Assembly (NCBI RefSeq): GCF_022213955.1
Contig: NZ_JAKNTW010000005.1
Location: 124,001-188,000, forward strand
Length of the DNA stretch: 64,000 nt
Origin: Dolomitihabitans soli
GTDB lineage: Bacteria; Actinomycetota; Actinomycetes; Streptosporangiales; Streptosporangiaceae
Reading direction: 5' to 3'
A model generated the notes under the pieces. That model was given only the letters and a program-made list of their open reading frames with translations, had not been told where the DNA came from and did no database searches. Below are positions 52,955-61,013 of this stretch, piece after piece (position 1 is the stretch's first letter; every line of letters begins with the position of its first letter). Made by a program: the position numbers and the translations under genes.

Positions 52955-53020
52955 CCGGCCGCCCCGGATCGCGTCGATCTCGCCGCAGCCCGCCCCCCCG
53001 GCGCACGCTGCGGCGCCCAC

Positions 53021-53824
53021 TCACGTCCGGCGGAAGACGCGGATCGCCAGCGGGGCGAACACCAGCACGAAGCCCGCCGACCAGAGCAGCGAGATCAGCG
53101 CCGGCTGGGCCACGTCGCCGCCGATCAGCAGCCCGCGGATGGCGTCGGCCAGGTGGGTGACCGGGTTGATGTCGGACCAGGTCTGCAGCCAGGAGGGGAA
53201 AGTGCTGGAGGGCACCAGCGCGCTGCTGGTGAAGGTCAGCGGCATCATCGTCGAGAAGGCGATCATCTGCACCTTCTCCGGGCTCGACGCCTTGAGCCCG
53301 ATCACCACCGACATCCACGACATCGCCAGCGCGACGACCACCAGCAGGGCCAGCGCCCCGACCAGCCCGGCGACGCTGGTCGTCACCCGGAAACCGAGGA
53401 TCATGCCGAACCCGACGAGCAGCAGGAACGCCCACACCTGCTTGAAGGTGTCGGCGATGATGCGGCCGGACAGCGGGGCGGTGCGCGCGATGGGCAGGCT
53501 GCGCAGCCGGTCGAACACGCCCTTGGTGATGTCGGTGTTGAGCCCGATCGCCGTCGACAGGGTGTAGAACAGGGCGTTCTGCACCAGCAGCCCCGGCAGC
53601 GCGAACTGCAGGTAGTCGCCCGTCGAGCCGGAGATCGCGCCGCCGAACACGTAGGTGAAGAGCAGCAGGAACATGATGGGCTGGATGCTGAGATCCAGCA
53701 GTTCCCACGGGTTGTGCTTGATCTGGACCAGGCTCCGCCAGGCCAGCGTCATCGTCTGGCTGATCGTGGCGCCGGGACTGACCCGCTTCGCCACGGGGGG
53801 CGCCGTCGTCGTCATCGTGGTCAT
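53021..53824 (-). CDS. ABC-2 permease of a DrrAB-type exporter
   Basis: 267 residues; ATG overlaps the stop of the ATPase gene. About six spans. TLAWRSLVQIKHNPWELLDL at the N-terminus, FDRLRSLPIARTAPLSGRI in the loop between spans 2 and 3 and VDFINPVTHLADAIRGLL-like DINPVTHLADAIRGLLIGG near the end are family signatures of daunorubicin/antibiotic exporters. It forms the membrane part of the exporter with the adjacent ATPase. Substrate unknown; convergent with the BTAD gene. Confidence 0.92.
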   Translation of the reverse strand: MTTMTTTAPPVAKRVSPGATISQTMTLAWRSLVQIKHNPWELLDLSIQPIMFLLLFTYVFGGAISGSTGDYLQFALPGLLVQNALFYTLSTAIGLNTDITKGVFDRLRSLPIARTAPLSGRIIADTFKQVWAFLLLVGFGMILGFRVTTSVAGLVGALALLVVVALAMSWMSVVIGLKASSPEKVQMIAFSTMMPLTFTSSALVPSSTFPSWLQTWSDINPVTHLADAIRGLLIGGDVAQPALISLLWSAGFVLVFAPLAIRVFRRT

Positions 53825-54789
53825 GCGAACGCCTCCTCCTTCTCCGTCGCGATCTCGTCTTCGGCACGGTGTCCGGTCAGGGCCAGGAACACCTCGTCGA
53901 GGCTCGACTTGCGCAGCGTCAGCTCCGAGGCGATCACCCCGAGCTCGTCGAGGCGGCGGACGATCGCCGGCACCACCGCGGGGTCGTGGACGGCGGCCGT
54001 GACCTTGCCGCCGGACGTCTCGGGCGCGGTCTCGACCATGTCGCCGACCACCTGGACGACCAGGTCGAGATGGCCCTCCTGGAGCGGCCGGACCTCCAGG
54101 ACCTGGGCCCCGGTGGTCGACTTGAGCTGGTCGGAGGTGCCTGAGGCGATCACCTTGCCGTGGTCGAAGACGATGATGTCGTCGGCGAGCTGGTCGGCCT
54201 CCTCCAGGTATTGCGTGGTGAGCAGCACCGTCACCCCGTCGGCCATCAGACCGCGCACGACCTCCCACAGCTCGGTGCGGCTGCGCGGGTCGAGACCGGT
54301 CGTCGGCTCGTCGAGGAACAGCACCTGGGGCCTGCCGATCAGGCTGGCCGCGAGGTCGAGCCGCCGGCGCATGCCGCCGGAGTAGGTTTTGGTCGCCCGT
54401 GCGCCCGCGTCGGCCAGGTTGAAACGGGCGAGCAGCTCGTTCGCCCGCTGCTTGGACGCGCTCCGCGACAGGCCGAGCAGCCTGCCGATCATCACCAGGT
54501 TCTCCGCCCCGGTCAGCATCTCGTCGACCGCGGCGTACTGCCCCGTCAGCCCGATCAGCGAGCGAACCTGGTGAGACTCACTCGCGATGTCGTACCCGCC
54601 GACGGCGGCCCGGCCCGCATCGGGTCGGAGGAGCGTCGCCAGGATGCGCACCGCGGTCGTCTTGCCCGCCCCGTTGGGACCGAGCACGCCGAGCAGGCGG
54701 CCCTGCGGCACCACGAGGTCGACCCCGTCGAGCGCCTTGGTCTGCCCATAATGCTTCACCAGCCCCTCGGCTTCGATCGCATATGCCAT
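53821..54789 (-). CDS. ABC ATP-binding protein of a DrrAB-type exporter
   Basis: 322 residues from ATG at 54789, with AAGAAGGGA upstream. Walker A GPNGAGKTT (about 39), Q loop GLTGQYAAVDEMLTG, signature YSGGMRRRLDLA, Walker B VLFLDEPTTGLDP and switch His loss: the H loop reads LLTTQYLEEADQ, with Gln where many ABC proteins have His, which is normal for DrrA. The C-terminal 90 residues, ending SLDEVFLALTGHRAEDE, are the DrrA-type assembly domain. It energises export through the coupled permease. First gene of the two-gene operon. Confidence 0.94.
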   Translation of the reverse strand: MAYAIEAEGLVKHYGQTKALDGVDLVVPQGRLLGVLGPNGAGKTTAVRILATLLRPDAGRAAVGGYDIASESHQVRSLIGLTGQYAAVDEMLTGAENLVMIGRLLGLSRSASKQRANELLARFNLADAGARATKTYSGGMRRRLDLAASLIGRPQVLFLDEPTTGLDPRSRTELWEVVRGLMADGVTVLLTTQYLEEADQLADDIIVFDHGKVIASGTSDQLKSTTGAQVLEVRPLQEGHLDLVVQVVGDMVETAPETSGGKVTAAVHDPAVVPAIVRRLDELGVIASELTLRKSSLDEVFLALTGHRAEDEIATEKEEAFA

Positions 54790-55252
54790 GTCCGTGGATC
54801 CCTTCTTCGTCACCTCCGCAACGATGCACCAAGGCACTGACAATTCTCTGAGCCGCGGCCGTCCCGTCCGCCGCCCGCTGAGATCTCGCTGGCACCACGC
54901 TGAGACCCCCCGCGAAACCGCAGGCCACGGACTCGCCGTACGCGTGGCGCCCGACAAGCCGACCTGCTTGCCCGGCAGCGCCCAGCTGTGCCACCCGAGC
55001 GTGTGGACCGGCTCGCGGGGCCTGGCGCGGTCCGGTGAGGTGAGCGGGTGGACCGCGTCCGGTGAGGTGAGCATGATGGGCCGGCTCGCGGGGCCCGGCG
55101 CGCACCGGTGAGGCGAGCGGGTGAACCCGCTCGCGGAGGACGGCTCACACTGGTGACGTGAGCGGGTGAATCCGCCCGTACGGCACGGCTTAGGCTGGCA
55201 ATGTGAGCGAGCGATCGAGCTTGTACGGCACGGCCGTCCACCGGGAGGCCCG
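54790..55252. other. Divergent region between ABC exporter and PH-domain genes
   Basis: 463 bases. The right half is made of degenerate GTGAGCGGGTG repeats (55005-55185); the left half holds no gene and must contain the exporter's promoter. No clean boxes assigned. Confidence 0.5.
55005..55185. repeat. Degenerate repeats upstream of the PH-domain genes
   Basis: Variants of CCGGTGAGGTGAGCGGGTG(A/G)A recur about five times in 180 bases between the divergent ABC and PH genes. Irregular spacing; low-complexity, GTGA-rich. Confidence 0.7.
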
Positions 55253-55768
55253 GTGACCGTTCCCCTGCGTGCGCCCGCCAACCAGGTCTCCCGCAAGGCC
55301 ATCACGTTGTGGCTGCTGGAGGCGTTGTTCGGCTTCGTGCTCCTGGTGGGCGGCTCGATCCTGGCCGCCACCTGGATCGGCGGCAGCGGCTGGTCCTGGG
55401 TTCCCGGCTGGCTGTCGGACAACATCTGGCTGCTGCCCGTCGTGGTCGGCGTCGTGATGGCGCCCCTGGTGGTCATCGAGCCCTTCTGGCGCTACGCCGT
55501 ACACCGGTGGGAGCTCTCCGGCGACGTGGTCTACGCCCGCGCCGGTTGGATCAGCCGTGAATGGGTCTTCGTCCCGGTCAGCCGCATCCAGACCGTCGAC
55601 AAGGCCCAGGGCTGGTTCGAGCGGCTCCTCGGCCTGGCCACCGTCGAGATCCGGACGGCCTCGTACGCGGGCTCCTCCAGCATCAAGGGCCTCGACTACG
55701 CCATCGCCGCCAGGCTCTCCGAAGACCTCGCCCGCCGCGCCGAGGAGCTCAGGGACGACGCCACATGA
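55253..55768 (+). CDS. Bacterial PH-domain membrane protein (YdbS-like)
   Basis: 171 residues from GTG with GGGAGG upstream; the longer upstream frame lies in repeats. Two spans (about 20-43 and 58-80) are followed by a bPH2 domain: YAVHRWELSGDVVYARAGWIS, FVPVSRIQTVDKAQGWFERL and GLATVEIRTAS. It overlaps the next gene by ATGA and surely works with it. In Bacillus the homologous ydbST pair belongs to the sigma-W envelope-stress regulon and contributes to bacteriocin resistance; whether this holds here is unknown. Confidence 0.9.
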   Translation: MTVPLRAPANQVSRKAITLWLLEALFGFVLLVGGSILAATWIGGSGWSWVPGWLSDNIWLLPVVVGVVMAPLVVIEPFWRYAVHRWELSGDVVYARAGWISREWVFVPVSRIQTVDKAQGWFERLLGLATVEIRTASYAGSSSIKGLDYAIAARLSEDLARRAEELRDDAT

Positions 55769-57774
55769 CCGCCGGCGAGCCCCCACGAGACCCGGACGTC
55801 CCACCGTCCCGCAGACCTGGTCCCCCCTGGCCGCCGCCTGACCCGGGCGGGGCCCGGCGGCCGGGTGCCCCGCCGGCCGAGGAGGGGCGGCGAGCTGAGG
55901 GAGGGGCAGATCGGCCGCCGTTCGAGAATCAGGGCGGGGCAGGTCGGCCGCCGTTCGAGGAGGGGCAGGCGGCGCGGCCCGGAGCTGAGGGTCAGGCCGG
56001 TCCGCAGGAGCGTCCGGGTGCCGGAGACCGGGCCGTGGCCGAAGGGTTCGCGGGGGCTCCGCCGTACGGGGTGGCGCCGGTGGGGGTGCCTTCGAGGCTG
56101 AGCCCGCGGGTGCTGTTGATCGATCCGGTCCGGATGCTGCCCTCGTTGTTCCTGCCGCTGGCCGGTGTGCTGTTCGTCGGCGGGTTCTCCCCGGCGTCGT
56201 TCGGGTGGGCGGCGATGGGGATCGTCGGGTCGATCGTCTTCTCGGTGGTGCGGTGGGCGACGTTCACCTATCAGATCGTCGGGGGACGCCTGGAGCTGAC
56301 GCGTTCGCTGGTCAGCCGTTCGGTCAGGACCATCCCGCTGGAACGGGTGCGCGGCGTGGACATCAGCACGCCGCCGTTGCACCGCCTGCTCGGCCTGTCC
56401 GTGCTCAGGCTCGACACGGGCGCCCACGGCGGAGGCGACAAGCAGGAGGGGGAGCTCAACGGGGTCACGGTCGCGGAGGCCGAGCGGCTCAAGACCGTTC
56501 TGCTGCGTACGGCGAAGGCCCGCCGCGGAGAGCCGGCCGTACTGCCGCAGGACGTCTCCCGGTCGTTCCCCGGCATCCCCGAATCGCGCGCGGAGCCGGG
56601 CGATCCGTCCGGCCCGCTCGCCCGCCCTCCAGCGCAGGAGGGCGGGCCGGGAGACCGGGAGGGGCAGCGGGCGGGCGATCAGGCCTACGGACGTCCCAGC
56701 GTGCCCTTCGAGGGCCGCGCGGGGGTGGCTGAGGGTGGGGGAGTGGCGAGTTCCGGGGCGGAGGAGGTCGTCTACGCCCGGGTGTCTCGCGGCTGGCTCA
56801 CCTATGGGCCGCTCTCCGGCGCCTATCTGCTCACGCCGTTCGCCCTGATCGCCGGTGCGGTGGGGCTGGTCTTCCAGTGGGGGGAGCAGCTCGGGCTGAG
56901 CCGGAACCAGGCGTGGAGCGCGGGGATGTGGCTGTGGGAGCGGCCGTACCTGCTGGTGGTCTTCGTGATCCTGTTCATCCTCGCCATGCCCGTCGCCGGC
57001 GGCGTGATGTACGCGGTGTTCAACTGGGATTTCACGCTGCGCGCGCGAGACGGTTACCTGGTCGCCGAACGCGGGCTGATCAACCGGCGCAGCGTGTCGC
57101 TCGAACGTCGCAGGGTCAGGGGCTACGAGATCGTCGAGGGACTCGCCGAGCGGTGGGCCGGGGTCATGAGGGTCTGGGCCATCGTGACCGGCCTCGGCGA
57201 CTCGGAGACCCGCGGTCAACTGCTGCCCGTCGTGCCGCGCGCGGCGGCGCTCGGCGTCACCACGGAGGCGATCGGCGCCCTCGGCGCACCGCTGCGCCCC
57301 CATCCGCCGGCCGCCCGCCGGAGGCGGCTCTTCCGGGCCATCGCCCCCTGGCTGGCGGTCGCGGTGGCCGGCGCGGTTCCCGCCCTGCTCACCGGGCCGT
57401 GGGAGTGGTGGCTGCCGGCGTCGCTCGGACTGCTGCTCGCCGTACTCGGCATTCCCCTCGGCCTCGACCGCTACCGCTCACTCGGGCACACCTACGACGG
57501 GACGCGGCTGTCCGTCCGATCCGGCTCGCTGCGCCGTTCCCAGGCGGTCGTCGAGCGCCGGGCCGTGGTCGGCTGGACCATCAGGCAGACCTGGTTCCAG
57601 CGGCAGGCAGGAGTCCTCACGGTGATCGCGGGCGTGGGCGCGGGGAGCGGCGGGTACGCCGCGCTCGACGTCGCGGAATCCGCGGGCCCGGTCTTCGCCG
57701 CCGAGGTGACCCCCGACTGGCTCACCCCGTTCCTGCTGACGGAGCCTGCTGCCGGGACCTCGCGGCCGGAGTGA
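55765..57774 (+). CDS. Large bacterial PH-domain membrane protein (YdbT-like)
   Basis: 669 residues. A Pro/Gly-rich cytosolic head (1-110) precedes two spans, a bPH2 domain (RLELTRSLVSRSVRTIPLER), a second low-complexity insert (about 255-330), two more spans (about 352-415), a second bPH2 (DGYLVAERGLINRRSVSLER) and, after two further spans near 535-570, a third (GTRLSVRSGSLRRSQAVVER). Three PH repeats with paired spans are the YdbT layout, but the long inserts are unusual. Coupled to the YdbS-like gene. The stop region is copied in the downstream repeats. Confidence 0.9.
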   Translation: MTAGEPPRDPDVPPSRRPGPPWPPPDPGGARRPGAPPAEEGRRAEGGADRPPFENQGGAGRPPFEEGQAARPGAEGQAGPQERPGAGDRAVAEGFAGAPPYGVAPVGVPSRLSPRVLLIDPVRMLPSLFLPLAGVLFVGGFSPASFGWAAMGIVGSIVFSVVRWATFTYQIVGGRLELTRSLVSRSVRTIPLERVRGVDISTPPLHRLLGLSVLRLDTGAHGGGDKQEGELNGVTVAEAERLKTVLLRTAKARRGEPAVLPQDVSRSFPGIPESRAEPGDPSGPLARPPAQEGGPGDREGQRAGDQAYGRPSVPFEGRAGVAEGGGVASSGAEEVVYARVSRGWLTYGPLSGAYLLTPFALIAGAVGLVFQWGEQLGLSRNQAWSAGMWLWERPYLLVVFVILFILAMPVAGGVMYAVFNWDFTLRARDGYLVAERGLINRRSVSLERRRVRGYEIVEGLAERWAGVMRVWAIVTGLGDSETRGQLLPVVPRAAALGVTTEAIGALGAPLRPHPPAARRRRLFRAIAPWLAVAVAGAVPALLTGPWEWWLPASLGLLLAVLGIPLGLDRYRSLGHTYDGTRLSVRSGSLRRSQAVVERRAVVGWTIRQTWFQRQAGVLTVIAGVGAGSGGYAALDVAESAGPVFAAEVTPDWLTPFLLTEPAAGTSRPE

Positions 57775-57873
57775 CCCGGCCGCCGGGTCGGCCCGGTCCT
57801 CGTGGCCCAAGCGACGCGGCCGGTCCGTTGACGGGCCGGCCCGGGTCCTCGTGGCCGGAGTGACGCGGCCGGC
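57763..57873. repeat. Repeats copying the YdbT-like stop region
   Basis: GGCCGGAGTGAC(C/G)CGGCCG occurs at the gene's stop (57763-57781) and again at 57853-57871, with a third variant (GGCCCAAGCGACGCGGCCGG, about 57802-57821), each preceded in the later copies by GTCCTCGT. Confidence 0.75.
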
Positions 57874-57970
57874 TCACCGACGGACCCGGCCGGTCTCGTA
57901 GTCGTGCGGGTCGATCTTCGGCCGGAGCTCGATCTCCTTGATGATCGTGTGCGCCTGGTTGCGGCGCGTC
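57874..57970 (-). pseudogene. Fragment of translation initiation factor IF-3 gene (infC)
   Basis: On the - strand the frame reads [20 protein letters not shown] then [10 protein letters not shown] and a stop. This is the end of the linker helix and first strand of the C-terminal domain of IF-3 (actinobacterial IF-3 has K[18 protein letters not shown]). Only about 30 codons remain, with no start and none of the RNA-binding remainder. Confidence 0.7.
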
Positions 57971-58036
57971 CCAGGGCTTGATGATCATCGCTTGGGTGTG
58001 TTCTGCGCCGTTTGCGGAGCCGCTGGGTGTGAGGTG

Positions 58037-58195
58037 GCTGGGCATTCCGCGTGAGGGCGGCGTGCCGGAGCCGTTGAGGTAGCCGGGTATCAGAAAGCTG
58101 GGCGTCCCGCGTGAGCGGCGTGCCGGAGCCGTTGAGGTGGTCGGGCATCAGAAAGCTGGGCGTCCCGCGTGCGGGCGGGACGCCGGAACGTGGCT
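58037..58195 (-). repeat. 58-60-bp tandem repeats downstream of sepH
   Basis: GCTGGGC(A/G)T(T/C)CCGCGTG...GCCGTTGAGGT...ATCAGAAA starts at 58037, 58097 and 58155; the first two units are about 90% alike, the third is truncated. They lie just past the sepH stop. Confidence 0.88.
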
Positions 58196-58203
58196 GGTCG
58201 GAG

Positions 58204-60600
58204 TCAGTCCTGGCGGCGGGCGCCGAACATGATCTCGTCCCAGGAGGGGACCGAGGCGCGTCGGCCACGGCTCTTCTTGGCGGGGCGGGCGGGGGCCGGC
58301 TTGGGCTGGGGCGGCGGAGCAGGCTGGGCAGGGGGCTCCGGCACCTGGTCGGACGGGGGTTCCTCGGCGGGTGCCTGGGCGTCGTCCTGCTCGGCGGGGT
58401 CGTTCTTCGGGGCGTCCTTCGCCGCGGGCTTGGCGGACGCCGCCGCGGCGGGTGCGGCCTGCTCCTCTGACCGGGCCGGTGCCGGGGACTTCTTCTGCGC
58501 CGTCTTCTCGGCGGGCTCACGCGAGGTCGCCGCCTCGGTGGACGCCGTGGGCGGCACCTCCTGCGCCGCCTTCTTCTGCTCGGTGGCGGCCTCGGAGGGA
58601 TGCTCCTCCTGGGCGGTGGCCCGCTCGGCTGGGGCCGGGGGCGCCGGAGGGGCGATAGAGGCCGCGTCGTCGGCCGCCGCGGCGTGCTCTGCGGCGACCG
58701 GCTCCGCGGGAGTCACCGGGGGCGCGGATTCGGGAGCGGTGGGCTCGGCCGACGGCGTCGTGGGCTCCGCGGCGCCGGTGACCGCAGCTGGTTCGTCGTG
58801 CGCGGGCGTTGACCGCGTGTCCGCCGACGCTGCGCGCTCGTCCTGCGACACGGGCACGGGCTCCGGCACGAGCTCCGGCGAGGTGGCGGGCGTGGGCGTG
58901 GTGGCGGGCGTGGACTGAGCGGTGCTGGGCTCGGCGGCCACCGGGGTGGCAGGGGCGGCCACAGGCTCGGCCGCCGGTGCCGTCTGGGGCGGTGTGGCGG
59001 CGGCCTCAGCAGGCGCTGCCGCCGGCTCTGCTTGAGGTGGCGTGGTGGCAGCGGGTGTGGCGGCCGGTGTGTCGGCGACCACGGGAGCCGCCGTGGTGTC
59101 TCCGGCTGCCGGAGACGCCGGGGCCGATGCGAGATCGGTGGCCTCCGGGACGGACGTCACCGCGTCCGGAGCCGGTTCCACCCTCTCCACCGGCGCCGGT
59201 GCGAGCTCGGACTCCGCCGGGGTGGGCTCCGCCGATGCCGGGGCGGTGTCCGCCGCCGGTTGGGTGGGCTCCGCCGGAGCCGTGAGGTCGTTCACCGGGG
59301 CCGCCGGCCGTTCCGTCGGCGTGAAGCTCGCGGGGTCCGTGGTCGAGTCTGTGGTCTCCGCCGGGGTGGTGGCGGCTGCCGGTGCGGCCTCGCGAGCCGG
59401 GGCCGGCGAAGCCGACGCGGTGGGAGCCGACGGCTGAGGAGCGGGTGCGGTGGGAGCCGGCGCCTGGGGAGCGGGTGCGGTGGGCATCGGCGGAGCCGAT
59501 TCCGTGGGAGCCGAGACCTGGGGGGCGGAAGGCGGGGGAGGGACGGCTTCCTGGCGGGTGACGTCGGGGTACTGGGGCGGCGTGGGGGTGCTTCTCGGGG
59601 GGGAGTAGCTCTGCTCGGGGCGCGCGGGAGGGGCGCTCTGGTCGCCCGCCGGGCGGTACGGCTGCTTGGCGTCGGCGGGGCGGGAGGGGGTGAACGTGGG
59701 ATCCGGGCGGGAGGGGGTGAAGCCGGGGTCCCGGCGGGACGGGGTGAAGGTCGGCTCGGTCGGCCGGGACGGGGTGAAGGTCGGCTCGGCGCGGGAGGAG
59801 GCGAAGCCGGGCTCGGCGCGCGGCAGGGCCGGGGGCTCCGCGCGAGGGAGGGCCGGCAGGGCCGGGCGGGGGTCGGCTTCCGGGCCGGGGGGCTCGTGCC
59901 GTACGACGGAGGGGAAGTGGACGGGCGGCTGGGAGAGCGGCTCGGGAGCCAGCGAGGGAACGGGCTGGAGTTTGGCGACGCGCGGCACGAAGGGCGTCAC
60001 GGTGGTGTCGGCGGCGGGCTCGACGTAGTCGGCGGCGGACAGGCGCATGGCCTCGTCGTCGTGCGGGGAGACGTGCCGGCGGCGGGCGTCGAAGAGCCAT
60101 TCCGCGTGGCGGGTGTGACCGTTCCATACGTAGCCGAGCTTGACTCGCCACAAACCGTCGTCGCGCTTGCAGGAATCCCAGTCGATCTCGTCGGCGGGCA
60201 CGCCGCGCCTGGTCAGCCGTTCGGCGACCAGGTCGCCGAGGGTGGGACCGGGCACGGACTCGCCGGGCAGCCGCACCGCGACGCGCTGCGCCTGCTGGGC
60301 GACGTACTCCCGCTCTTGCAGGACGGGACCCTCGAACCAGCGGACACGCTCCACGGGGATCCCCGCGGTCGCGGCGATCTCCTCGGCGGTCTCACCAGCG
60401 CGGATGCGAGCCTGGATCTCCTTGGGACGCAACGGACTCTCCACTTCGATCTCGTACTGGCCGAGACGGGAGAAGTTGCCGCGAACCGCAGCTCGGAGCC
60501 GGTCGTCGACGGGAAGCGTGAACCGCGTACCACGGCCGGCCGTCGCCAGCACGAGGTAGGTGCCGTCCTCGCTCACCGCGACGAGTCGGAGCTCCTGCAT
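58204..60600 (-). CDS. sepH: Septation protein SepH
   Basis: 798 residues from ATG at 60600. Residues 1-185 are the conserved DUF3071 part: MQELRLVAVSEDGTYLVLAT, an HTH-like stretch RIRAGETAEEIAATAGIPVE, WFEGPVLQEREYVAQQAQ and GYVWNGHTRHAEWLFDARRR. A very long disordered Pro/Ala/Glu/Thr segment (about 190-770), including repeated FTPSRP units near 310-360, leads to the conserved end RRASVPSWDEIMFGARR. In Streptomyces and mycobacteria SepH binds FtsZ through its folded N-domain, promotes FtsZ assembly and supports septum formation. It is much longer than the roughly 340-residue S. venezuelae protein, by linker expansion. Confidence 0.92.
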   Translation of the reverse strand: MQELRLVAVSEDGTYLVLATAGRGTRFTLPVDDRLRAAVRGNFSRLGQYEIEVESPLRPKEIQARIRAGETAEEIAATAGIPVERVRWFEGPVLQEREYVAQQAQRVAVRLPGESVPGPTLGDLVAERLTRRGVPADEIDWDSCKRDDGLWRVKLGYVWNGHTRHAEWLFDARRRHVSPHDDEAMRLSAADYVEPAADTTVTPFVPRVAKLQPVPSLAPEPLSQPPVHFPSVVRHEPPGPEADPRPALPALPRAEPPALPRAEPGFASSRAEPTFTPSRPTEPTFTPSRRDPGFTPSRPDPTFTPSRPADAKQPYRPAGDQSAPPARPEQSYSPPRSTPTPPQYPDVTRQEAVPPPPSAPQVSAPTESAPPMPTAPAPQAPAPTAPAPQPSAPTASASPAPAREAAPAAATTPAETTDSTTDPASFTPTERPAAPVNDLTAPAEPTQPAADTAPASAEPTPAESELAPAPVERVEPAPDAVTSVPEATDLASAPASPAAGDTTAAPVVADTPAATPAATTPPQAEPAAAPAEAAATPPQTAPAAEPVAAPATPVAAEPSTAQSTPATTPTPATSPELVPEPVPVSQDERAASADTRSTPAHDEPAAVTGAAEPTTPSAEPTAPESAPPVTPAEPVAAEHAAAADDAASIAPPAPPAPAERATAQEEHPSEAATEQKKAAQEVPPTASTEAATSREPAEKTAQKKSPAPARSEEQAAPAAAASAKPAAKDAPKNDPAEQDDAQAPAEEPPSDQVPEPPAQPAPPPQPKPAPARPAKKSRGRRASVPSWDEIMFGARRQD

Positions 60601-61013
60601 GCGAGTCCCTTCGTCGTCGTGCTCAATCTTCCCCCGGACCCTTGAGTCTCTCGCGTGTGCCGGTTGCCTGCCAGCACCGTACCCGGCATGTCCGAACATC
60701 GCCTTCCTGGAGGGTACGCCGATCGATGTGACGCCGGTCACATTGAGCGCGTTCACCGGTCTGCAACCCCGCCCGTGATCAGGAGAAGGTTCCTTGACGG
60801 ATTCTGTCCTATGCGACGGCGATGCGGCGAGGGGGGCGCGACAGGAGGCACGGAGGGAGGCGTGAACGGCATGCGGGAGGCGGTCATCTCCGGGGAACTC
60901 CCTCGGGATCGGGCGGCGGGAAGGCGGTCACGAATGTGCCGGTCGCGCGGACCGCGCAAACGGCGGGACACGCCGACGCGTCCATTCCGAGGAAGCTCTT
61001 TACCGGGGGAGGG
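60601..61013. other. Intergenic region upstream of sepH
   Basis: 413 bases: sepH leader/promoter (about 60601-60720), the CRP-like palindrome, and beyond it a stretch to 61013 with no gene or strong structure recognised. Confidence 0.5.
60727..60742. promoter_or_regulatory. CRP-like site upstream of sepH
   Basis: TGTGA-CGCCGG-TCACA, a full match to the CRP/cAMP-receptor consensus TGTGA-N6-TCACA, flanked by A and T so the arms reach seven bases. It lies about 127 bases upstream of the sepH ATG. Streptomycete Crp binds GTGA-N6-TCAC sites. Confidence 0.6.

Larger units (their letters stand above)
57775..58203. other. Repeat-rich gap between the PH-domain and sepH genes
   Basis: About 430 bases made up of the copied stop region, the infC fragment and the 58-60-bp repeats. 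No intact gene. Confidence 0.7.

Noticed and set aside
49310-54789. BTAD regulator and ABC exporter as part of an antibiotic cluster
   Set aside because: They converge, and no biosynthetic enzymes lie nearby; the pairing may be chance.
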